Assembly: GCF_900106835.1 (NCBI RefSeq)
Contig: NZ_FNNR01000004.1
Coordinates: 1-64,000 of the forward strand
DNA length: 64,000 bases
Source of the DNA: Arthrobacter sp. cf158
GTDB taxonomy: Bacteria; Actinomycetota; Actinomycetes; Actinomycetales; Micrococcaceae
Direction: 5' to 3'
Positions 26,710 to 33,350 of this stretch are shown piece by piece. Each line of letters opens with the position of its first letter. Position 1 is the stretch's first letter. The position numbers were made by a program, and so were the translations under genes. Below the pieces are notes generated by a model. That model was not told the DNA's origin and made no database searches. It saw nothing but the letters and a program-made list of their open reading frames with translations.

Positions 26710-27558
26710 ATGGCCGGCCAGGGAGCCAGGGGAAGCGGACGGAAGGGCAACCCCGAAGCCCGGATGGCTCTTCTGGAGCACCTCAAGGAACTGAGGACCC
26801 GACTCTTCAGGGCTGGCATCGGTGTCATTGGCGGCACTGTGTTGGCGTTCATTGTTTATCAGCCGCTTCTGGACGCTTTGATCGAGCCCATCAAAGTCCT
26901 CAATGAGAAAGATGGACGGGCGTCCACTCTCAACTTCGATGGTGTGGCCAGTTCCTTCGATCTAATGATCCAGGTATCTGTCTTTCTTGGTTTGATCCTT
27001 GCCAGCCCCGTGTGGATCTATCAGTTGTGGGCATACATTGTGCCCGGGTTACACAAGAAGGAGCGGCGTATGGCTCTGGCTTTCGTGGCAGCGGCCGTGC
27101 CCTTGTTCCTCGCCGGCATCCTTCTGGCCTGGCTTGTACTGCCGAACGCCGTGCGGGTACTCACTGAGTTCACGCCCACCGGTGGATCCAACTTCATCAG
27201 CGCCACCACGTATTTGGCGTTCGTCCTGAGACTCCTCCTGGCCTTCGGTATTTCGTTCCTTGTGCCAGTTGTCTTGGTCGGGCTGAATTTGGCTGGGGTC
27301 ATCAAGGGAGTCCAACTCATCAAGAGCTGGCGCATCACGCTTTTCCTGGTGTGTCTCTTTGCTGCAATGGCTGCTCCCGGGGGCGACGCCATGAGCATGT
27401 TCTATCTTGCTGCACCGATGTTGCTCTTGTTCTTTGTGGCAATCGGGATTTGCCTTCTCAATGACCGGCGCAGGGCGCGTCGCTCAATCAAGCGCTCTGC
27501 CGACATTGACGCTTCGGCCGCCCAGGCCACCCCAGCCCCGGATCTGGAGAGTCTCTAG
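26710..27558 (+). CDS. tatC: Sec-independent protein translocase TatC
   Basis: About 282 residues with six transmembrane segments. The N-terminal signature ARMALLEHLKELRTRLF and the central LASPVWIYQLWAYIVPGLHKKERR are typical of TatC, the receptor for twin-arginine signal peptides. ATG 26710 is used; GTG 26689, five bases after the tatA stop, is an equally possible coupled start. A charged C-terminal tail (RRARRSIKRS) follows the last membrane helix. A strong hairpin at 27959-27996 may end this transcript. Confidence 0.94.
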   Translation: MAGQGARGSGRKGNPEARMALLEHLKELRTRLFRAGIGVIGGTVLAFIVYQPLLDALIEPIKVLNEKDGRASTLNFDGVASSFDLMIQVSVFLGLILASPVWIYQLWAYIVPGLHKKERRMALAFVAAAVPLFLAGILLAWLVLPNAVRVLTEFTPTGGSNFISATTYLAFVLRLLLAFGISFLVPVVLVGLNLAGVIKGVQLIKSWRITLFLVCLFAAMAAPGGDAMSMFYLAAPMLLLFFVAIGICLLNDRRRARRSIKRSADIDASAAQATPAPDLESL

Positions 27559-28077
27559 GCGTGGGACACAACGACGCCGACCTCGCTGGTGGTTGCGGTG
27601 GCCCGGAACCGAGATGCGCACGGTCACGTCCCGAGGTGCGGCTTTCAGCTTCAAAGCGTATGGAGGGCGATGCAGATTGCTACGGGATTGTTCGGCTTCC
27701 CGAGCTGACGTGGATTGAGGAACCGGCAGACGCAGAGTGTCGGACTGTTCCGGCCTCGTTGCGACGTCAGCGCGGGACCATCTCGAGGGCGAGCGGCGTC
27801 TGCGTGGACCGGAAGACTGTGCCAGCCCATCGGCGTCAGGACACCAGGGGGGACTACATGGGATCCCTGAACGTATCTTCAGCGAATCAAGTGGCCTGTC
27901 AATCTCTGGGGCGGACCGCTTTACAGATGAGCAGCCGAGGAGAGCGGCAGAGCGATTGCGAGTATGAGTCTGATGCGACGTTCAGACTCATACTCGTATT
28001 TCATTAAAAAGCGGGATCACCGGAATTCCAGTTGCCGTGTTCGCTGGTAACCGCGCTAATAGCTCCAATTCTTTTGA
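27559..28077. other. 519-bp region between tatC and the Tat-signal gene
   Basis: A 148-codon open frame covers much of it, but its composition (Arg/Cys/Ser-rich, no recognised motif, no good ribosome site) does not look coding. The most striking content is the 15-bp inverted repeat near its right end. Confidence 0.55.
27959..27996 (+). terminator. strong hairpin downstream of tatC
   Basis: CGAGTATGAGTCTGA (27959-27973) pairs perfectly with 27982-27996 around an 8-base loop and is followed by TATTTCATT. It is AT-richer than the surroundings. It lies 400 bp after tatC and 82 bp from the 3' end of the convergent Tat-signal gene, so it may terminate the tat transcript. Confidence 0.75.
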
Positions 28078-28686
28078 TCAGGCACTGAAAGCCCCGGTGA
28101 AATTGAGTGTACCGAGGCCACCTACCACGACTCCCGTAGCTGTGGAGTTGATGTTCCAGCAAAGGGTCTGTGGGCATTCGACCTTGAGGAGGAATGGAAG
28201 ACCTTCAAGAATGAAAATAAAGCTGATGCAGATGCTCTTTGGTACTACGGAATATCCACTAAGAATGCTGCCGCCATTCGGGAAGCTAATTCCGGTGAAG
28301 ATGAGGTTTTCCCATACGGCGCTGATAGCACCCAGCGTGCCCTGCCCGGCACCAAGGTTGATTGTCTGAGTGTAGGTTTGTCCATTGGACATAGTGAGCG
28401 TCGCGCTCGTTGTGAGAATCGTGTATGTGGGTGCAAAAAGGGAAAGGTCGCAACCCATCGCGTTGATGTTAAAGGCGCTGGTAAATGCGAGCGTCCCTTT
28501 TCCGCCTACGACGATGGCTTGTGAAGTGAACGCGCCTACGGAACCTGTTGAAAAGCACGTAGGGCAACTGGGCAGGGTGGACGCGCTGGCGGCCGGTGCG
28601 GCGACTGCTGCCATGATGGCTGGTGCAGCCCAGGCTGCACCTTTGGTTACTTGACGGCGTGTGGGACTGCTGGGAATGGTGGCCAC
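28078..28686 (-). CDS. exported protein with Tat signal and six cysteines
   Basis: 202 residues. N-terminus PTRRQVTKGAAWAAPAIMAAV fits a twin-arginine signal (TRRxVxK then a hydrophobic Ala-rich stretch), ending near ASAS. Six cysteines follow (CPTC, then single Cys, then ECPQTLC region). The segment VVGGKGTLAFTSAF (residues 59-72) recurs as VVGGLGTLNFTGAF (187-200), an internal repeat. GTG 28686 is preceded by GAGAGG. I do not recognise a named family; related signal peptides head many small surface proteins of Arthrobacter and corynebacteria. It converges on tatAC and is followed upstream by the MauE-type gene, suggesting a linked export and folding function. Confidence 0.82.
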   Translation of the reverse strand: MATIPSSPTRRQVTKGAAWAAPAIMAAVAAPAASASTLPSCPTCFSTGSVGAFTSQAIVVGGKGTLAFTSAFNINAMGCDLSLFAPTYTILTTSATLTMSNGQTYTQTINLGAGQGTLGAISAVWENLIFTGISFPNGGSILSGYSVVPKSICISFIFILEGLPFLLKVECPQTLCWNINSTATGVVVGGLGTLNFTGAFSA

Positions 28687-28797
28687 TGGCTACCTCTCGA
28701 TTGAAGGGTGCTTTTGCATGGAAAACCAGGACCTCGTCCGGGCCTTTCAAGTATGGAAGTCCACCTCACGTCAAGCGAGCCTTGTGCACCTTAAGTA

Positions 28798-29745
28798 CTA
28801 AGCCTTTGTTGTGAGGTTATCGGCAGTCAGGGCGTCACTGACAGCACTGACCAGGCTTGTCACCGCGGCTATCCCGGCACCGTCACTGGGTTCCGTCGCT
28901 ACGATCCCGTCTCTGCCCACGAGCAGTGCGGTTGGATAGTAGGTCACTCCTGCAAGCCGCGATCCCATTGAACCGACGTCCGCGAAAGTGACCCCCGGGG
29001 TCAGGCCGGGTGCCACGGTAACAACTGTTGCGTTTGGCTCCAGTGACCCTGCTGAGGAGATGGCCTCCGCGAGGGCCAGATCGTTCTCCTCGCCCTCTCC
29101 CAGGAAGACGAGGACGCCGGCGCGGCCAGCCAGATGGTCACTCAGGGCAACGTCGTCGCCGTTCGCCGCCCGGAAAACCAATTGGCTCGAACGGAGTACG
29201 CGGGGAACCATCAACGTGCTGCCGGAAGGGGGCGCCGGCGCTGAGGCCATGGTCCACCCCAGGGCTGCAACTACGGTCATCATCAACGCCACTGTCAGGG
29301 TGGGAACCACCCGCTCAGGGAACCACAGGAAGTCTGGTCTCAAGGTGGCACCTGCCAACGCAAGTACAAGGAATATCGCGTTCCTGGCGATGGTGCGTCG
29401 CGTGACGTCGGATTTGGTACCAAAGCAGGAACAGGAAGCATCCGTCACACGCACATGGGCCCGATACACGATCCACAGCAATACGATGCCGACCAAAACG
29501 GTCAGCCACGCAGCCAGAAAACCGTAGAATCCGGGGAGAATGAGAAGGAATGCGGCGAGCATCAATTCACCCCACGGAATAATCCGGGCCGCAAATGGAA
29601 CAGAGCTTATCCATGAAAGGCCCAGCCCTGTGAGAGCTTCATTCATGGTCCATGGCCGCCTAATTTTTGAAACTGCGGCCCAGGTTAGGATTCCCGCAAC
29701 CAATACAGTGCAGGCAGCACCCAAACTGCTGAGAAGGATAAACAT
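28798..29745 (-). CDS. MauE/DoxX-type membrane protein with degenerate thioredoxin-like domain
   Basis: 315 residues. The N-terminal ~150 residues hold four to five transmembrane helices with the MauE-type CSCFG motif (VTDASCSCFGTKSDVTRRTIARNA), after LTWAAVSKIRRPW. The C-terminal part (from ~190) is a thioredoxin-fold-like region (DHLAGRAGVLVFLGEGEENDLALAEAI, YYPTALLVGRDGIVA) in which the usual CxxC after the first strand is replaced by GEGEEND. MauE-family proteins support disulfide formation in exported enzymes such as methylamine dehydrogenase. Here it is transcribed upstream of the cysteine-containing Tat-signal gene (111 bp gap). No mau genes are present. Confidence 0.85.
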   Translation of the reverse strand: MFILLSSLGAACTVLVAGILTWAAVSKIRRPWTMNEALTGLGLSWISSVPFAARIIPWGELMLAAFLLILPGFYGFLAAWLTVLVGIVLLWIVYRAHVRVTDASCSCFGTKSDVTRRTIARNAIFLVLALAGATLRPDFLWFPERVVPTLTVALMMTVVAALGWTMASAPAPPSGSTLMVPRVLRSSQLVFRAANGDDVALSDHLAGRAGVLVFLGEGEENDLALAEAISSAGSLEPNATVVTVAPGLTPGVTFADVGSMGSRLAGVTYYPTALLVGRDGIVATEPSDGAGIAAVTSLVSAVSDALTADNLTTKA

Positions 29746-29984
29746 GGGGTAAGTCTACTCACGTGCAGAACCCGGTTTTATCGATGCTGGGATCCGACGA
29801 ATTAAAGATGCGGTGGATCCAGTGAAATCAGGGGTTTCATGTGCAACGGCAAATTGCCGTGAGCGCAAACGGGAACAAAGTCCTGGAGAAGTGCCGGGAG
29901 GGGTGTGTGCCTGGACGGCGCAACGTACTAGGCGGAAGCGTTCCCGCCACCCGTAGGATGAAGCGGACGAAAGGTGCCGCCCTC

Positions 29985-30914
29985 ATGGTTACACGCGAAG
30001 AAGTAGAAGCCGCATATTCACGGACATCAGGCTGGGTTCGCCACACACCCTTGGCCGAGAGCGGCAACCAGGAACCGTATCACCTGTGGTTCAAATGCGA
30101 GTACATGCAGCACACGGGCTCATTCAAGGCCCGCGGTGCGTTCAACCGGCTGCTGGCGGCGAAGGAGAACGGCGAACTGGATCCGGAGGTTGGGATCGTG
30201 GTGGCTTCCGGTGGCAACGCCGGCCTGGCCAACGCCTACGCAGCCGCGAAACTGGGCGTGCCAGCCACTGTGTTCGTTCCCGAATCCGCACCGGCGAACA
30301 AGGTGCACAAGCTGTACGCCATTGGCGCGAAGGTAGTGCAGGGCGGCAGCGAATATGCCGAGGCGTATGCCGCCGCCATCCGCTTCGCCGAGGAGAAGGG
30401 CGCGGTCTACTGCCACGCCTATGACCAGCCGGAAATCGTGGCCGGAGCCGGCGGTGTGGGACTGGAACTGCTGGATGAACTGCCCGACGTCGACACGATC
30501 GTTGTTGCTGTTGGCGGCGGCGGGTTGATGGGCGGCATTGCGGCAGCCGCCGAAGGCCGGGCGCACGTGGTGGGTGTTGAACCGGAGACTGTCCCTACCC
30601 TGCACACGGCATTGGCCAAGGGCGAGCCGGTGGACGTGGCAGTCTCCGGCATTGCAGCCGATTCGCTGGGTGCCCGCCGGATTGGCGAGATTGGCTTCGG
30701 AGTGGCCCGCCGTACGGGTGTGCAAAGCGTCCTTGTCAGCGACGAGGACATCGTCCAGGCCCGGCGCGACCTGTGGGAGAAGCACCGCATCGTGGTGGAG
30801 CACGGGGCAGCTGCAGCGTACGCGGCGCTGTTGTCCGGGGCGTATAAACCGCACGACGGCGAGACCGTTGCGGTGATTCTCTGCGGCGCCAACACGGACC
30901 CCGCACACTTCTAA
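29985..30914 (+). CDS. PLP-dependent threonine/serine dehydratase-like enzyme
   Basis: 309 residues, fold type II. The PLP lysine lies in HTGSFKARGAFNRLL, the phosphate-binding loop is VVASGGNAGLANAYAA, and the glycine-rich region is VAVGGGGLMGGIAA. It is close to serine/threonine ammonia-lyases (about 310-330 residues) and lacks a regulatory ACT domain, so it resembles a catabolic-type enzyme. HAEKLP-type substrate details are not resolvable. ATG 29985 is chosen with AAAGGTG upstream; ATG 29958 is in frame. It is divergent from the MauE gene and convergent with the binding-protein gene, with a hairpin between. Confidence 0.88.
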   Translation: MVTREEVEAAYSRTSGWVRHTPLAESGNQEPYHLWFKCEYMQHTGSFKARGAFNRLLAAKENGELDPEVGIVVASGGNAGLANAYAAAKLGVPATVFVPESAPANKVHKLYAIGAKVVQGGSEYAEAYAAAIRFAEEKGAVYCHAYDQPEIVAGAGGVGLELLDELPDVDTIVVAVGGGGLMGGIAAAAEGRAHVVGVEPETVPTLHTALAKGEPVDVAVSGIAADSLGARRIGEIGFGVARRTGVQSVLVSDEDIVQARRDLWEKHRIVVEHGAAAAYAALLSGAYKPHDGETVAVILCGANTDPAHF

Positions 30915-30930
30915 GCCCCACACCACGCAA

Positions 30931-30963
30931 GAATCCCCGCCGATTGATGTCCGGCGGGGATTC
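30931..30963. terminator. bidirectional hairpin terminator
   Basis: Perfect 12-bp stem (30931-30942 with 30952-30963) around a 9-base loop, between the convergent stops of the dehydratase gene (30914) and the second binding-protein gene (30996). A T-run is absent on either side. Confidence 0.75.
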
Positions 30964-30995
30964 GACGTCGGCAGGGTGCCCTGCCGCAGCGGTTC

Positions 30996-31979
30996 CTACT
31001 TCTTGGGCAGGCCTGCCGGGTTCAGTTCGGACGCCGGGATGGCCTCGGAGGAAAGCCCCCAGCGGTCCAGGATCTTGGCGTAGTTGCCATCCTTGATGAG
31101 GGTGTTGAGCGCAGCTTGGGCGGCCACTGCCAGGCCGTTGTCCTTCTTGGTGGTGAAGGCGATCTCGGCCTTCAGCGGCCAGCCGCCTTCCAGCGTGCCA
31201 ACTTCCTTGGTCTTCCCATCCTTTGCGGCCTTGTAGGCTGCGGAGGCGTTCGGCCCGAACGTCAGGTCAGCGCGACCTGACTGGAGGGCGAGCTGGGAGG
31301 CGGAGTCGTCGTCGTAATACTGGAACTCAACCGGCTTCAGGCCGTTCTTCTTGTTCTCTTCGTCCCAGCGGACCAGGATGGCTTCCTGGTTGGTGCCTGA
31401 GCCAACGATGATGCGCTTACCAGCAACGTCCTTGGCTTCCTTGATGGTGGAAATGTCCGAGTCTGACTTGGCGTAGAAGCCCAGGAGGTCGTTGCGGTAG
31501 GTGGCGAAGTCGAACTTTTCCTTGCGGGCTTCAGTAACAGTCACATTGGACAGGACGGCCTCGTACTTGCCTGATTCGACGCCAAGGGGCCAGTCCGCCC
31601 ATGCGACGGGAAGAACCTCAACCTGCAGTCCCAGCGTCTCGCCCACGGCGTAGGCAATGTCCACCTCACTGCCAATCAGCGTCTTGTTGTCAGTGGCGAA
31701 CGTGCTCAACGGTGGTGTGCCGCCGGTGGTCACGACGGTCAGCTTGCCGTCCGCCTTGATGGCGTCCGGAACCTTGGCGGCGGCTGCGGAATCAACGGTC
31801 ACCTTGACGCGGTCCTGCTGCGGGGTCAGGTTGAATTCCTTGGTGGTGCTGGCGGATGAGCTGGATACCGACGGCGCCGTCGCCGCCGTTGCGCCCGGGT
31901 CCGAGCAGGCCGCGAGCCCCAGCAGGGCGGTGGCGGCCAGGGCCGCGGTCACGCCGGATTTGGCTGCGAAACGTGCCAT
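30996..31979 (-). CDS. ABC transporter substrate-binding lipoprotein (paralog of the operon protein)
   Basis: 327 residues. Lipobox LLGLAAC follows a typical lipoprotein signal, and the body is polar amino acid-type SBP_bac_3 (SEVDIAYAVGETLGLQVEV, EAVLSNVTVTEARKEKFDFATYR, VGSGTNQEAILVRWDEEN). It aligns through most of its length with the binding protein at 17876-18856. No permease or ATPase lies next to it, so it may feed the same transporter as a second, differently selective binding protein (inference). CAAGGAG precedes ATG 31979. It is divergent from the LLM gene at 32265. Confidence 0.9.
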   Translation of the reverse strand: MARFAAKSGVTAALAATALLGLAACSDPGATAATAPSVSSSSASTTKEFNLTPQQDRVKVTVDSAAAAKVPDAIKADGKLTVVTTGGTPPLSTFATDNKTLIGSEVDIAYAVGETLGLQVEVLPVAWADWPLGVESGKYEAVLSNVTVTEARKEKFDFATYRNDLLGFYAKSDSDISTIKEAKDVAGKRIIVGSGTNQEAILVRWDEENKKNGLKPVEFQYYDDDSASQLALQSGRADLTFGPNASAAYKAAKDGKTKEVGTLEGGWPLKAEIAFTTKKDNGLAVAAQAALNTLIKDGNYAKILDRWGLSSEAIPASELNPAGLPKK

Positions 31980-32205
31980 GAGTTCTCCTTGGGTTGCCCG
32001 AAACGGGACGTCTGATGCGTGCTTGTGGCTGCAACTATCCGGTAGCCCTTGGGAGGTGGTCAAAGCGCCCTGAAACGCTGGGATACAGGGGGTCACGGCG
32101 GTTAATCGGGCGTCGAACGGTGTCACAAAAGCACCCCGGGAACCTGGAGAAACCACCGCGCGACGCAACTCACAGAAATAAGCCGGGTGCCGCCGTCGTT
32201 GTGGC

Positions 32206-32224
32206 TAGAGTGCCCGGCAACCAA
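32206..32224 (+). promoter_or_regulatory. candidate promoter -10 and CCGGCAACC leader in divergent region
   Basis: In the 285-bp gap between the binding-protein and LLM genes, TAGAGT (32206-32211) resembles an actinobacterial -10 box but no clean -35 is visible. Immediately after, CCCGGCAACC occurs, a string found in SAM-binding riboswitch cores. The flanking pairing is not convincing enough to call a riboswitch, and the element would otherwise fit sulfur-responsive control of this locus. Confidence 0.3.
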
Positions 32225-32264
32225 CCGTGCGGGCGCCGCGAAACGTACTGAAAGGCATTTCCCC

Positions 32265-33254
32265 GTGACTGTTCCTCTTTCCATCCTGGACCTGGCGACC
32301 ATCGGGAAGGGCCAGACGGTGGCGGAAAGCCTCGCGGGCAGTGTGGCCATGGCGCAGAAGGCCGAAGAGTTGGGCTATCGCCGGGTCTGGTACGCGGAGC
32401 ACCACAACATGTCCGCCATCGCTTCGTCGGCCACCAGCGTCTTGATCGCCCATGTGGCCGCGCACACCAATTCCATCCGGCTCGGCGCAGGTGGCGTCAT
32501 GTTGCCCAACCACTCGCCCTTGACCATCGCTGAGCAGTTCGGGACATTGGAGACGCTGCACCCGGGCAGGATCGACCTCGGCCTGGGCCGTGCTCCTGGC
32601 AGCGACCAGAACACCATGCGTGCGCTGCGCCGCGACCATATGTCCTCTGACGCTTTCCCGCAGGACGTCCTGGAGCTCCAGGGCTACCTCACCGGCCCCA
32701 CGCGCATCCAAGGTGTTGAAGCGACGCCGGGCAAGGGCACCAACGTTCCGCTGTACATCCTGGGATCCTCGCTGTTCGGCGCGCAGCTGGCCGCCCAACT
32801 GGGGCTTCCGTATGCCTTTGCTTCCCACTTCGCCCCTGCCGCGCTGCAGGATGCCGTGGCCATTTATCGTCGTGACTTCAAGCCTTCGGCGCAGTTGTCG
32901 GAGCCGCACGTCATTGCCGGCGTGAACGTCACCGCAGCGGACAGCAATGCCGAGGCACAGGCTATCCATCTCGCAGTCAAGCGCGCCCGGGTCTCGCTGT
33001 TCTTCGGCGGCGGCCGCGAGTTCACGGACGACGAAGCGGACATGGTCCTCGATTCCCCGCAGGGCCAGCACATCGCCCAAATGATGAAATTCTCTGCCGT
33101 GGGCACCAAGGACGTCGTCCGGGACTACCTTGATGAGTTCACCAAGCACGCTGACGCGGATGAGCTGATTGTGGCCCACCAGAGCGTCGGCACCGGGGAG
33201 CGCTTGCGGTCCGTGGAGCTCGTGGCGGACGTCGCGGGCCTGGTTCCCGCATAA
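32265..33254 (+). CDS. LLM class flavin-dependent oxidoreductase (MsnO8-like subfamily)
   Basis: 329 residues. N-terminus [45 protein letters not shown] and [43 protein letters not shown] are hallmarks of the small luciferase-like family usually annotated MsnO8. GTG 32265 is used with AAAGG ten bases upstream. It is divergent from the orphan binding-protein gene. Function is unknown; family members are widely tied to sulfur or xenobiotic metabolism. Confidence 0.9.
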   Translation: MTVPLSILDLATIGKGQTVAESLAGSVAMAQKAEELGYRRVWYAEHHNMSAIASSATSVLIAHVAAHTNSIRLGAGGVMLPNHSPLTIAEQFGTLETLHPGRIDLGLGRAPGSDQNTMRALRRDHMSSDAFPQDVLELQGYLTGPTRIQGVEATPGKGTNVPLYILGSSLFGAQLAAQLGLPYAFASHFAPAALQDAVAIYRRDFKPSAQLSEPHVIAGVNVTAADSNAEAQAIHLAVKRARVSLFFGGGREFTDDEADMVLDSPQGQHIAQMMKFSAVGTKDVVRDYLDEFTKHADADELIVAHQSVGTGERLRSVELVADVAGLVPA

Positions 33255-33350
33255 ATCCAAGGAAAAGCTTTACTCGTTTGCAATCAGGGAGGTATGCAAG
33301 CGAAACCGTCCGGGCGGAAACTGTAGCTATCCGCTTCGGAAGGATTCGCC

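Noticed and set aside
27561-28007. 148-codon open frame after tatC
   Set aside because: It has no ribosome site, no recognisable motif, and an Arg/Cys/Ser-rich composition unlike neighbouring proteins; it covers a large hairpin.
28798-29745. Methylamine dehydrogenase gene cluster
   Set aside because: Only a MauE-type protein is present, and no mauA/B/D or cofactor genes are nearby.
32150-32264. Possible SAM riboswitch upstream of the LLM gene
   Set aside because: CCGGCAACC is suggestive, but I could not build a convincing pairing scheme, so it is only listed as a weak regulatory site. A covariance model search would settle it.
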